This document shows, piece after piece, positions 8,062-16,219 of a stretch of DNA of 24,203 nucleotides (its first letter is position 1; every line of letters begins with the position of its first letter). The stretch comes from a virus. The DNA is taken from positions 1 to 24,203 of IMG/VR virus record IMGVR_UViG_3300032242_000510; one strand, given 5' to 3'. The notes under the pieces are model-generated. The model worked only from the letters and a program-made list of their open reading frames with translations, made no database searches and was not told the DNA's origin. A program made the translations under genes and the position numbers.

Positions 8062-8585
8062 TGAAGTATATAGGTAATTACAAGTCCTGGATTGACGAAC
8101 AGGGTATCATGGATCATCTTACTAGTTGTCAAGGAGACCGTACACCAGTATGGCAACCTGATAGATGGAAAGGTAACCCTATATTAGAAAAGTTTACAGA
8201 AATAGCTCGTCCGTGGTATTCCGATAACAAGTACTTCTTTCATCAAGTAAATCCTAAATCTGAAGAAATGCTGAATTTTAAATTTAGTTTGCCTATAGTG
8301 CCTAAACAACGTGCTAAAGTCAACTGGTGGTTTGTAATGTTATATCCCGGAGAGTTCCAAGCTATGCATATAGATCCGCAACTAACAGAGGTTAGTAACT
8401 TTGTACGCTACACAATGTTTCTACAAGATTGGGAGCCAGGGCATATATTTGTTTGGGATGACCAATACATAGCCAATTACAAAGCAGGAGATATGTATGA
8501 ATGGAGTGATCCTATGACCTTGCATGGGCCTGCTAATGTGGGCTATAATACAAGATATACTTTACAGATAACCCTGCACGATTGA
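8061..8585 (+). CDS. Fe(II)/2-oxoglutarate oxygenase-like protein (paralogue of the 6729-7256 gene)
   Basis: This 174-residue protein aligns along its whole length with the gene two positions upstream and shares strings such as FLQDWEPGH and NYKAGDMYEWSDP. The metal residues are retained: MHID (H103, D105) and LHGPANVG (H155), with R165 in TRYTLQIT as the likely 2-oxoglutarate contact. Both copies therefore look active. DNA similarity is easy to see over the last 150 bases, which points to duplication within the cluster, with a different oxygenase gene between the copies. The ATG shares its A with the preceding TAA. Confidence 0.82.
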   Translation: MKYIGNYKSWIDEQGIMDHLTSCQGDRTPVWQPDRWKGNPILEKFTEIARPWYSDNKYFFHQVNPKSEEMLNFKFSLPIVPKQRAKVNWWFVMLYPGEFQAMHIDPQLTEVSNFVRYTMFLQDWEPGHIFVWDDQYIANYKAGDMYEWSDPMTLHGPANVGYNTRYTLQITLHD

Positions 8586-8586
8586 T

Positions 8587-9423
8587 ATGCTAAGTCAATA
8601 CTTGATAAATTTTTTAAAAAGTAAAAGCTCGTCGTTGGTTAGTGCTCCTTCGGACATGCTACAGTTTAGTTGCCTTCAGTATGCAATTAATAATGAACAC
8701 TTTGATGAATATAGTAGTTTTGGTTGGATTAACTTTTTGTCCGAAGAAGAAAAAAATAATTCAATACCGAATGATCAAGAACAATTTAAATATTATATAA
8801 ATGACATAGGGTTTAGAGGCAAATACCCTAACACTAGCAATGAAGGGGTGTTGGCGTTTTTTGGATGTAGCATAGCCTTTGGACAAGGATTACCAGAACA
8901 CGAAATCTATGCAGACTTAGTTTCTAAACATTGTGATAAGCAATATCTAAATTTAGGAATTCCGGGAGCAGGATGTCATCGTATCGCATTAACACTTTCA
9001 GCCGCATCAAAGGTATGGAATATAAAAACAGCAATAATAAATTTGCCGCCGTTTACCCGATTTCATTATATTGATAAGACTAATCATCTACAATCAATTT
9101 TACTATCTCACAAAGTAGAACAACCTGAAATAGAATCAATAAGGATTGATATAGTAAAAGACTTCAGTGATCAATTTTTATTATCACAAGCTGTTGATTC
9201 AATACAGTGGATGATGGATATTGCCAAATCAAAAAATATTAATTTAATTCTAGCATCTTGGGACGAAGATACTATCCAACTAGTTAAGACAGCATTTAAT
9301 ATTGATATACTTAAATTTAATATTGTTGATAGAGCTAGAGATGGACACCCGGGAGTATTATCGCATAATGCATTTGCTAATGATATAATTAATATCCTAG
9401 CAAGTGGAACATATACTTGCTAG
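8587..9423 (+). CDS. SGNH/GDSL-family hydrolase-like protein
   Basis: The 278-residue protein has the SGNH block I as FFGCSIAFGQG (nucleophile S95, GCS for the usual GDS), a block II-like NLGIPGAG at 122-129, and block V as DGHPG (D252, H254). Together these give a full Ser-Asp-His triad. The 85-residue N-terminal extension, including LSEEE and YYINDIGFRG, is typical of SGNH proteins found near glycan-synthesis genes. Family members remove or transfer acyl groups on sugars, lipids or peptides. There is no signal peptide, so it should act in the cytoplasm. It ends the plus block and overlaps the convergent oxygenase gene by 35 bases. Confidence 0.82.
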   Translation: MLSQYLINFLKSKSSSLVSAPSDMLQFSCLQYAINNEHFDEYSSFGWINFLSEEEKNNSIPNDQEQFKYYINDIGFRGKYPNTSNEGVLAFFGCSIAFGQGLPEHEIYADLVSKHCDKQYLNLGIPGAGCHRIALTLSAASKVWNIKTAIINLPPFTRFHYIDKTNHLQSILLSHKVEQPEIESIRIDIVKDFSDQFLLSQAVDSIQWMMDIAKSKNINLILASWDEDTIQLVKTAFNIDILKFNIVDRARDGHPGVLSHNAFANDIINILASGTYTC

Positions 9424-9880
9424 CAAGACTACCGTTAATCCCATTGTGCCATTCTCTATAATCTTTCCAAACTAGTACAGCACCTTGTTCCATGCTGTAA
9501 TAATAGTTGTCACCCATTATGAATAATTGTCCTGCACTAGGCTTGCTCATAAACACAGAGAATCTTTTTATTTTACCCAGCTTTAAGTATTCTTCTTCGT
9601 TGTCGTCAATATCATAATGATGCCCAGTCATATACCCAGGTTCTACACAACTGATCCAACTACGCAACGGAGTTACAAAAAACTGTTCAGCTAGTTCCAG
9701 TTCGAGATCTTTAGTATCATAGTAGTTAGTCCACTTAACACTAGCTGTATTGAAGTTGTTGTCCTTCCATAGTTTTAATATTTCTGCGTACTCGGGGTTG
9801 TTCATGTTCCAACGTGCAGGGTCAATAGTAATATCTCTACCGTCTTTAAGATTGGCTATTACTGTATTCCAATCAATCAT
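9389..9880 (-). CDS. Fe(II)/2-oxoglutarate oxygenase-like protein
   Basis: With the start at ATG 9878-9880 the protein has 163 residues, and the start overlaps the upstream stop as ATGATTGA, the same 8-base arrangement used at several other junctions. An ATG nine codons further upstream is possible but less likely. The motif series is EPGYMTGHHYD (H88, D90), a beta-helix core with GQLFIMGDNYYYSMEQGAVLVW, then EWHNGI (H145) and a basic residue at K155. It is related in layout to the 6729 and 8061 genes but more divergent. It is co-transcribed with the kinase-like and B12-type radical SAM genes. Confidence 0.78.
   Translation of the reverse strand: MIDWNTVIANLKDGRDITIDPARWNMNNPEYAEILKLWKDNNFNTASVKWTNYYDTKDLELELAEQFFVTPLRSWISCVEPGYMTGHHYDIDDNEEEYLKLGKIKRFSVFMSKPSAGQLFIMGDNYYYSMEQGAVLVWKDYREWHNGINGSLASKYMFHLLGY
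9397..9423. terminator. Inverted repeat inside convergent gene overlap
   Basis: CTAGCAAGT at 9397-9405 and ACTTGCTAG at 9415-9423 form a perfect 9-base stem around a 9-base loop. The repeat codes for the ends of both convergent proteins, and its right arm contains the plus-strand stop TAG. No T-run follows on either strand. It may mark RNA ends in both directions. Confidence 0.45.
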
Positions 9881-10568
9881 TGTAAACTTCTTCAAATATT
9901 TCAGCAAATACAGTATTACCCCATGACCGTTCTTTTAAGTGTTTTGTAATTGTAATTTCAAAAAACTTCTTAAAGTCAATAAAGCCTTTTTCATCTGTTG
10001 ATTGATCAAAACGATAAGCACCATCCTTACCAATAATACCTTCTATTATTTTTCTTTCTATAAATCTTTCTTCATATGGAATAACAGCATAGTTGTCTAT
10101 AGTTTTTAACTGTCCGTCTTTTGCTACAAAGAAACAGTTTGGGTACAAAGACACCTTCCAGAAATTGTTTGCTTTAGTTGCGATAAAGAAATCCTTCATT
10201 TGTTCTTTCCAGTTAGGAACCTCTTCATCTAAGTTTCTTCCAGGTGTAAATAATACTTGTGATAAGGTTTCTTTATTCCATTCCATAAAGATTTTTCTAT
10301 TTGCAGTATCTATATCATATAATGCAGGTGTAGTTTTAAGATGCGATAATTGTTGTAGAAATTTAACATCTCTTTTAAAGAACCAGTCTACTAACTCTTC
10401 TGGTACTAGTATATCCTCATTCGGTCTATATGCTGGATCGATGCAGTAGTGCGCACACATTACTGTCTGCTCTGGATTAACTCTAGGTGTGTATAGTAGA
10501 TTAGAAGGGTATGGTGTTCCTGTAGGATTTAGTTTATGATAGTAATCCCATGTACTAGTGTCTGTCAT
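9873..10568 (-). CDS. Degenerate protein-kinase-fold-like protein (paralogue of the 3918-4598 gene)
   Basis: The start is set at ATG 10566-10568 (231 residues), sharing its A with the upstream TAA, a TAATG coupling seen elsewhere in the window; an ATG four codons earlier is the alternative. The 138-160 block (K-V-S-L-Y-P-N-C-F-F-V, then DGQLKTIDNYA) resembles a small-molecule-kinase catalytic loop in which N144 could match the metal-binding Asn and D158 the DFG Asp, while the catalytic Asp of HxD is absent. It is thus less degenerate than its paralogue. Both paralogues are followed by a small enzyme gene, here an oxygenase and in the other case a GNAT-like gene. ATP binding is not shown. Confidence 0.6.
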   Translation of the reverse strand: MTDTSTWDYYHKLNPTGTPYPSNLLYTPRVNPEQTVMCAHYCIDPAYRPNEDILVPEELVDWFFKRDVKFLQQLSHLKTTPALYDIDTANRKIFMEWNKETLSQVLFTPGRNLDEEVPNWKEQMKDFFIATKANNFWKVSLYPNCFFVAKDGQLKTIDNYAVIPYEERFIERKIIEGIIGKDGAYRFDQSTDEKGFIDFKKFFEITITKHLKERSWGNTVFAEIFEEVYND

Positions 10569-12109
10569 TATGCCGTCCAATTTAATTTTTTATCGATGTA
10601 TGATTGAACTTGATCCTTAAACTTTTGATCACTAGTGTCTACATCAGATACTTTACGATTATATATTTCTTCATAGCTAGTTGTTTCATAGAAAGCGAAT
10701 AGCCTATCAGACAAGAATGGGTTACAGCCCCTAAGGCCTTGAAATCCTATATCACTATAAAATTCCTGCACAAGAGACTGTGCCTGGTACCAATCCATTG
10801 TATTGTGTTTCCAAATAACAATATCATTTCTAGTACTACCTACGCCTCCGCCTCTTGGAGTAGTAGATTTAAATACAACATTTCCCTTGCTATCTCTAGA
10901 AACTTCATATCCAGGATTGGGCCTAGCTTCTAGTTTGATCAATCCGTTACTAACAAGTTCTTTGGTAAATCGGCTCTGATTTGTAAGTGATTCGTCATAG
11001 TCGGGAACTTCTAATATATGTGCGCTGGCGCTTTGTCGTAGCCAGTTAGTATTAAGCCAATCTAGTGATTCATGCCAAGACTCTGTTGTCTCACCTGGTA
11101 TACCACATATCATCTGTATATTTGCTCTATAACGCTGAGGAGCATGAATATCCGTATATGTTTGAAACTCAAGTAAACCTTGCTGTAGTTTATCAGGATC
11201 CATTCCTTTGCGAACAAGTTTACCTGCAGTATGATTAAATGTTTCAATACCCATACTGTGTCCAAGGAACCCTAGTCTAATATAAGTGTCCCAGTGCTCA
11301 CGATGCTTAACAACTAAGTCGCCACGAGCGAATCCACATATCCAAGGATTGTATCCTAATTCATCTACTGCATCTGCGTACTTTTGTAGTTTCTCAGGAC
11401 GATCATTAAATGTTTCATCCATTACACGCCAGTTCTTAATACCCCACTTTTCGTAGCCTAGTTGTAATTGCTTCTTAAATTCTTCTTTACTTACGCTAAC
11501 ATCTTTCGATTGCCCTAACAGCGGAAAGTTACAGTAGGAGCAATTAAACATACATCCACGTGCTGTTTCAATCTGTGGGCATTCCCAAGACATCATAAAA
11601 TCGCGATCTTCGTAATCGACTAAGTAACTGTCTAAAGGAGTTGACGGGTAGTGATATAGTCCACGGATAACATTCTTGACACCGAAATAATTAGGGTCAC
11701 GCATTAAGGGTGCGCCCAAGGTTCCGGTAAGATGACGACATAAAGCTAGTACAGCGTTTTCACCATAACTATCTACCCAATAGTCTACATGATTAGCAGG
11801 GGTGGTTAAGGCATTATTTCCCCCTACTACTATAGCAACTTTAGGATACTCTTCTTTGAGCCACTTAGTAAATTCATTAAGATACGGACTCCATGGATTT
11901 AAGAACGCTGTTCCAAAGCAAAACATAACAGTTTTGTTAGTTGTCCTGCTACGCACAAACTCTTGTAGTTCCTCTAGTTGCCAAAATGCAGTAAAGTCCA
12001 CAACTTCTGCGTCCCAATCATTCATTCGTAGAAATGTAGCAACACGATGCGTCCACAAGATGCGTTCCCAACGTTTACCTGTTAGACTAAAAAATAGTGC
12101 GTGGTTCAT
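10568..12109 (-). CDS. B12-binding-type radical SAM enzyme
   Basis: The 513-residue protein has a Rossmann-like N-terminal domain (about 1-135) with VVGGNNALTTPANHVDYWVDSYGENAV at 94-120, characteristic of cobalamin-dependent radical SAM proteins. The cluster motif follows at 186-193 (CMFNCSYC), then HSMGIETFN and MICGIPGETTESW, which are typical of the class. The cobalamin-ligand DxHxxG motif is not obvious, so B12 may be bound base-off without a protein ligand, or not bound. Family members methylate unreactive carbon or phosphorus or rearrange rings. It overlaps the upstream oxygenase gene by 4 bases (ATGA) and the downstream kinase-like gene by one, so the four minus genes form one operon. 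Confidence 0.88.
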   Translation of the reverse strand: MNHALFFSLTGKRWERILWTHRVATFLRMNDWDAEVVDFTAFWQLEELQEFVRSRTTNKTVMFCFGTAFLNPWSPYLNEFTKWLKEEYPKVAIVVGGNNALTTPANHVDYWVDSYGENAVLALCRHLTGTLGAPLMRDPNYFGVKNVIRGLYHYPSTPLDSYLVDYEDRDFMMSWECPQIETARGCMFNCSYCNFPLLGQSKDVSVSKEEFKKQLQLGYEKWGIKNWRVMDETFNDRPEKLQKYADAVDELGYNPWICGFARGDLVVKHREHWDTYIRLGFLGHSMGIETFNHTAGKLVRKGMDPDKLQQGLLEFQTYTDIHAPQRYRANIQMICGIPGETTESWHESLDWLNTNWLRQSASAHILEVPDYDESLTNQSRFTKELVSNGLIKLEARPNPGYEVSRDSKGNVVFKSTTPRGGGVGSTRNDIVIWKHNTMDWYQAQSLVQEFYSDIGFQGLRGCNPFLSDRLFAFYETTSYEEIYNRKVSDVDTSDQKFKDQVQSYIDKKLNWTA

Positions 12110-12771
12110 ACCAATTGAAACTCGCTGGGCAGTATATGTTTTAGTGAATCTATCTTGTCTTGTTCTATACTAAATTTTACAAAAGTAGATGCATGGCTAA
12201 ATTTATCTATGTATCCTGCTTTGTTAGCTTCGTTAAGCCAAGGGCTGACCGTGTTATCAAATATGTGTCTGGCATGATCTGCGTTTGTCATAGTAGTAGT
12301 CACAGCTATTTCAACAGGACTAACTAATTTATTCTTTTTCAATAACTTTCTAACGACTAACTGTATTCTAGCACGACGTCCAAAATTAGCGGCTGTGTGT
12401 AAGAAGCTGGCATCCATATCATACCATATACCATCTTGTTCTAGCGGATACATTATGTCTCTTACTAAATCGATTAGATAACAGTTCTCGCCTAGTATAT
12501 TCAAATGGTATCTATCATCTATATCGGCATGTCTTTGATAGCATTGGTTAGGGTCCAAAATAATAATTCTTGCTTCACCTTTGATAACAGGCAATGAGTT
12601 ATAAAGTGTTTCCCAAATAGTTCCTTTGTACTCATTCTTTAGTATCCAAGGATCATAAAAGAAATCACCAGTCGGTTCATTAATAGTTGTTTTCATGCCG
12701 GCTTCGGGTAAATGGTGACATACTTCTTGAAATAATTTTGGATCAACTGTATAATTGGTAGATGTTAACAT
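12106..12771 (-). CDS. Asp/Asn beta-hydroxylase-like Fe/2OG oxygenase
   Basis: This 221-residue protein shows the beta-hydroxylase pattern at 66-140: EARIIILDPNQCYQRHAD gives H81 and D83, FLHTAANFGRRARIQLVV gives H125 with R132/R135 as candidate 2-oxoglutarate contacts. About 75 residues follow the core and have no recognisable motif. It is the first gene of a minus-strand operon and its stop overlaps the next start (ATGA). The only upstream signal is CATAAATA four bases before the ATG, with no clear Shine-Dalgarno sequence, so the message may be leaderless. Confidence 0.8.
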   Translation of the reverse strand: MLTSTNYTVDPKLFQEVCHHLPEAGMKTTINEPTGDFFYDPWILKNEYKGTIWETLYNSLPVIKGEARIIILDPNQCYQRHADIDDRYHLNILGENCYLIDLVRDIMYPLEQDGIWYDMDASFLHTAANFGRRARIQLVVRKLLKKNKLVSPVEIAVTTTMTNADHARHIFDNTVSPWLNEANKAGYIDKFSHASTFVKFSIEQDKIDSLKHILPSEFQLV

Positions 12772-12809
12772 GAAATATTTATGTGCTACTATTATAGTGT
12801 AAATAAAAG
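12772..12809. promoter_or_regulatory. Compact divergent promoter region with mirrored TAAATA boxes
   Basis: Only 38 bases separate two divergent ATGs. Reading outward each way, TAAATA ends exactly four bases before the ATG: CATAAATA on the minus strand (12783 to 12776) and TGTAAATA on the plus strand (12798-12805). Near the centre is the perfect inverted repeat ACTAT-T-ATAGT at 12788-12798. This near-symmetry suggests one site serving both operons. Identity as T4-type late promoters is inference. Confidence 0.45.
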
Positions 12810-13655
12810 ATGAAGATTAAGATAGCTCCAGATTACGATCCAACATATTTAGAAATAGATAGGCCACAGCCACTAGTAGATAGTAATATAGAAAGTATGA
12901 TACAGGATGTGTTATCTGGTAAACTAGATAAGGATATTACTGATAAGGTTTATACTAATTTTAAAAGCGAAATGACTTCTTGGCTATTGCAGTCCAAATT
13001 GAATACCGTTAGAGGTCTAGACAATTTTGATCGTGTAGATATTATTAATGGGTGTACACAGTTTATTGATACTGTTTATATGAATGGTACAGTACAGGTA
13101 CTAGCAGGCGATTATAGATATCATGCTAGACTAGGCAATTGGTATACACACCCTGGGTTCCTTAGTAAAGAAAAGCAGTTAATCATTGCGTGGCCGTTTC
13201 CTAGTACAGGAGATACACACCCGCAGATGAAGGAGATATTAGATGAAGCGCAAGACAAAGGAATTAGTGTACATGTGGATGGTGCTTGGCTTACTTGCTG
13301 TCGCGGAATCGATTTTGATTTATCACATCCATCTATTAAGTCAGTCGCTATCAGTTTAAGTAAAGGACTAGGACTAGGTTGGAACCGTGTAGGACTCCGT
13401 TGGACTAAAGATACAACCGAAGACGCTGTCACTATTATGAATGATTTTAATATGAATCTACGAGCACCTGCAATGATCGGATTGCACTTCCTTCGTAACT
13501 TGCCTGCTGACTACTTGTGGAATACACAAGGAGACAACTACTATAAGGTATGCAAAGATTTTGACTTGACTCCCACTAATGCAATTTATCTTGCTCTTAA
13601 GAATGGGCAACCTGTAGGAGTAAGTCCCTTACTAAGGTATTTAGAAAATGCCTAG
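12810..13655 (+). CDS. Short PLP-dependent fold-type I (aminotransferase-like) protein
   Basis: The 281-residue protein has the fold-type I landmarks: an internal beta strand with VHVDGAW (D157, the usual contact to the pyridine nitrogen), SLSKGLGLGWNRVG with K185 as the Schiff-base lysine and R193 as a likely phosphate contact. PFPSTGDTHPQMKEIL at 129-144 fits the region before the PLP aspartate. Full-length aminotransferases have around 400 residues, and here most of the C-terminal small domain is missing. The protein may be a compact decarboxylase/lyase-like form or a partner-dependent enzyme. Its stop overlaps the next ATG by 8 bases (ATGCCTAG), tying it to the SGNH genes. Confidence 0.75.
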   Translation: MKIKIAPDYDPTYLEIDRPQPLVDSNIESMIQDVLSGKLDKDITDKVYTNFKSEMTSWLLQSKLNTVRGLDNFDRVDIINGCTQFIDTVYMNGTVQVLAGDYRYHARLGNWYTHPGFLSKEKQLIIAWPFPSTGDTHPQMKEILDEAQDKGISVHVDGAWLTCCRGIDFDLSHPSIKSVAISLSKGLGLGWNRVGLRWTKDTTEDAVTIMNDFNMNLRAPAMIGLHFLRNLPADYLWNTQGDNYYKVCKDFDLTPTNAIYLALKNGQPVGVSPLLRYLENA

Positions 13656-14319
13656 GCTAATAGCATTTGGGTGTTCATTGACATACGGGCACGGGTTGCC
13701 TGATTGTTACATTCCTCCTACAGAGCCTGGGCCAAATCCTAGTAAACTAGCATGGCCCTCAATACTTGCTAATTGTTTAGGCAGAGAATGTATTAACATC
13801 TCTAGTCCGGGTGCAAGTAACAAAAAGATATGGAATGATATCATACATTTTGATTATCAACAAACTGATATAGTTTTTGTATTATGGAGTTACATAGCAC
13901 GAACTAGTATTATTCATAGTAGTAAAAAAATTACATTTATGGGTCCGTGGACTGAACATACTAATTATTACAAAGAATTTTATGACAAACATGATGCAAC
14001 ATTGATGTCTAGCTTATTTGTTAATCATGCTAATATGTTTTTAGATAGTAAAAAAATTACTGTGCATAATATTATAATAGGCAAAAGAGAACTACCCGTA
14101 CTTAACTTAAATAAGGTTATTACAAATCACATTCCTGTCTATATCAATGATATCCGCGAGAACTATCCAACGGCATTAGATAATATACATCCAGGACTTG
14201 AATGTCAAACTACGTATAGTAAACAAATTTTAGATTTTTTAAATATAAAAAATGAGTTACCTGTAGTTAAAAAACTGAGTATACTAGATAAAATAAAAAG
14301 ACATATGAAACAACGATGA
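13648..14319 (+). CDS. SGNH/GDSL-family hydrolase-like protein
   Basis: The 223-residue protein starts with block I FGCSLTYGHGLPD (nucleophile S10), has SSPGASNKKIW at 52-62 as block II/III, and DNIHPG (D178, H181) as block V. It is close in its first 45 residues to the next gene (FTYGHGLEDCW and WP in that copy), so the two are tandem paralogues. The substrate is probably an acyl or O-acetyl ester, but transferase activity is also known in the family. It lacks a signal peptide. A 24-base gap separates it from the next gene. Confidence 0.85.
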   Translation: MPRLIAFGCSLTYGHGLPDCYIPPTEPGPNPSKLAWPSILANCLGRECINISSPGASNKKIWNDIIHFDYQQTDIVFVLWSYIARTSIIHSSKKITFMGPWTEHTNYYKEFYDKHDATLMSSLFVNHANMFLDSKKITVHNIIIGKRELPVLNLNKVITNHIPVYINDIRENYPTALDNIHPGLECQTTYSKQILDFLNIKNELPVVKKLSILDKIKRHMKQR

Positions 14320-14343
14320 GAACATTTAAGGAATAGGTGCTGT

Positions 14344-14973
14344 ATGAAAAGATTAATAACATTTGGTGATAGTTTTACTTACGGACATGGTTTAGAAGAT
14401 TGTTGGATTGCAGACAAAGAATATCCCGGTCCAACTCCTAGTAAGTTTGCATGGCCCCAACATTTAGGTGATATGTTGGAACTCGAGGTAGTTAATAAGT
14501 CAAAATGCGGCTGGAGTAACATTCAAATATTAAAAGACATTATAAATTTTAATCTAGAGCCAACTGATATGATTATTGTAGGCTGGACTTACAGTTTACG
14601 AGATTGCATTTTTAGCAAAAATATATTTGGTGTTGAATCAGAAATGCGATTTAGCATCTGGCATAAGAATACTAAATTTATTAAAAAATATTTTGATATT
14701 CATAATAAACACGACCAAGCTGTTAGGATGGGATTATACATGCACCATGCAGAATCTTATCTAAAAACAAAAGGTGTTAAACAGCATCATTTTTGTGCGT
14801 ATCACGGATGGTACGAAGTAATGCCACATTTTACCCAACCCCTTGAAAATTTTATTCCCGACGAGATTGTGCAACATAAATTAGACATTGCATTAGATAA
14901 CAGTCATCCTGGTCCGATAGCACATCGACAAGCGGCTGAACGATTATATAAGATACTAAATGACTCAAAGTAA
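14344..14973 (+). CDS. SGNH/GDSL-family hydrolase-like protein
   Basis: The 209-residue protein keeps the textbook GDS block (FGDSFTYGHG, S10), NKSKCGWSN at 51-59 and DNSHPGP (D185, H188). It is a tandem paralogue of the preceding gene and a more distant relative of the SGNH protein ending at 9423. AAGGA lies roughly a dozen bases upstream of the ATG, further than ideal. The next gene starts inside its last codons with a 14-base overlap, so it is translationally coupled to the twitch-type radical SAM enzyme. A paired role, such as trimming an acyl group before or after radical chemistry, is inference. Confidence 0.85.
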   Translation: MKRLITFGDSFTYGHGLEDCWIADKEYPGPTPSKFAWPQHLGDMLELEVVNKSKCGWSNIQILKDIINFNLEPTDMIIVGWTYSLRDCIFSKNIFGVESEMRFSIWHKNTKFIKKYFDIHNKHDQAVRMGLYMHHAESYLKTKGVKQHHFCAYHGWYEVMPHFTQPLENFIPDEIVQHKLDIALDNSHPGPIAHRQAAERLYKILNDSK

Positions 14974-16219
14974 AACATTTTGTCTGCATCCATTTACAGG
15001 ACTAGCTACTAGAGAAGACGGTGCTATATGTGCCTGTTGTCGTAGTCATCCTGTTGGTTTTATACAACAGCAGTCTCTAGAAGAAATTTGGAACAACGAC
15101 ACTATGAAACGCATACGTAAGTCAGTGCTTACTAACATACGTCCTCCAGAATGCGAGCCGTGCTTTAGTTTAGAGGATCAAGGTGTCGAATCCTTACGTA
15201 AACGTCATATAAGCGGTGCAATTCCCGAAGCTAGGGTTAACTTATACCCTAATGCCTTAGACGCTTTAAACGAAGATTATACAATGCCATTTGAAATACC
15301 TACAATGGAACTAAAATTAAACAATTTGTGTAATCTTAAGTGTCGCATGTGCCACCCAATGGACTCAACAAGTTGGAATGACTGGAGTGTAGTAAAAAAG
15401 TATTATAAAGAAGAAAACAATATCATGTATGCGATTGTCGAAAAACATGATTTGGAAAACAAGCCGCATTTGGATAAGTTTCAAGACAGCCCAGAATGGT
15501 GGGCTAGTTTGGAAAAGTTGCTTCCGTACTTTAGACGTGTAGAGTTTGCAGGAGGCGAGCCCCTAATGGATCCGCAACACTATCGTATATTAGACATGCT
15601 TGCTCCATATGGACATCAGATTGAAATTAAGTACGCCACTAATCTAAGCATGCTAGGTAAGAGTAATCGTACGGTATGGCAATACTGGCCTAAGTTTAAG
15701 AGCGTTGCTGTAAATGTAAGTATAGACGGTATCGGTAATAGTTATGAATACATACGTGGTAATGCATCTTGGTCAGAACTTGTTAATAATATACGTCAAA
15801 TACAGTCAATATCTAACATTAGTCGTATCGTAGGTGCCTGTACTGTACAGGTTAGTAATGTACTAATCTTAGACAAGATGTGTGAATTCTTTTTAGACAA
15901 ATTAGGTATTGTATTCCATACTCATCGCGTAGCATATCCTAAAGTATTATCAGCACAAGTCTTGCCTAAGCCATTAAAGGCCCTGGCTATTATGCGTCTA
16001 GAGGCCCTTAAGGATCGTGTTCCTAATTTTAAACTAGTTAAAGAACATCCAGAATTATTAAAGTATACACTGGGTCAAATACAAGATAATATAAACTATA
16101 TTAACTCTGTGGATCAAAGCGAGCTATGGGAAGACTGTGTAGGATTCAATCATGCATTAGACGCTACTCGTAATCAAAGTTTTATAGATGTTACTCCGGA
16201 GTTCAAAGACTATGTTTGA
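14960..16219 (+). CDS. Twitch-type radical SAM enzyme with N-terminal Cys-rich domain
   Basis: The 419-residue protein begins with a Cys-rich segment like a displaced SPASM/twitch domain (FCLHPF with C8, then CACC at 24-27, then C65-x2-C68) which could hold an auxiliary iron-sulfur cluster. The radical SAM motif CNLKCRMC follows (C124, C128, C131), then GGEP at 198-201 and SIDG. The unusual order, auxiliary cysteines first and barrel second, is shared with the minus-strand gene at 19044-20462. Members of this group occur in phage and marine genomes with unknown substrates. It overlaps the next gene by 8 bases (ATGTTTGA). Confidence 0.87.
   Translation: MTQSKTFCLHPFTGLATREDGAICACCRSHPVGFIQQQSLEEIWNNDTMKRIRKSVLTNIRPPECEPCFSLEDQGVESLRKRHISGAIPEARVNLYPNALDALNEDYTMPFEIPTMELKLNNLCNLKCRMCHPMDSTSWNDWSVVKKYYKEENNIMYAIVEKHDLENKPHLDKFQDSPEWWASLEKLLPYFRRVEFAGGEPLMDPQHYRILDMLAPYGHQIEIKYATNLSMLGKSNRTVWQYWPKFKSVAVNVSIDGIGNSYEYIRGNASWSELVNNIRQIQSISNISRIVGACTVQVSNVLILDKMCEFFLDKLGIVFHTHRVAYPKVLSAQVLPKPLKALAIMRLEALKDRVPNFKLVKEHPELLKYTLGQIQDNINYINSVDQSELWEDCVGFNHALDATRNQSFIDVTPEFKDYV

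Noticed and set aside
10093-10449. Open plus-strand frame of 118 codons
   Set aside because: It is antisense to the second kinase-like gene, whose similarity to its paralogue supports the minus strand.
11802-12173. Open plus-strand frame of 123 codons
   Set aside because: It is antisense to the B12-binding domain of a clear radical SAM gene and shows low-complexity, membrane-like translation typical of shadow frames.
1942-15000. DNA base hypermodification system of the hmdU type
   Set aside because: PLP, kinase-like and radical SAM genes recall it, but there is no hmdU kinase, TET/JBP-like oxygenase signature, aGPT-PPlase or nucleotide-synthesis gene in the window; kept only as a remote option.
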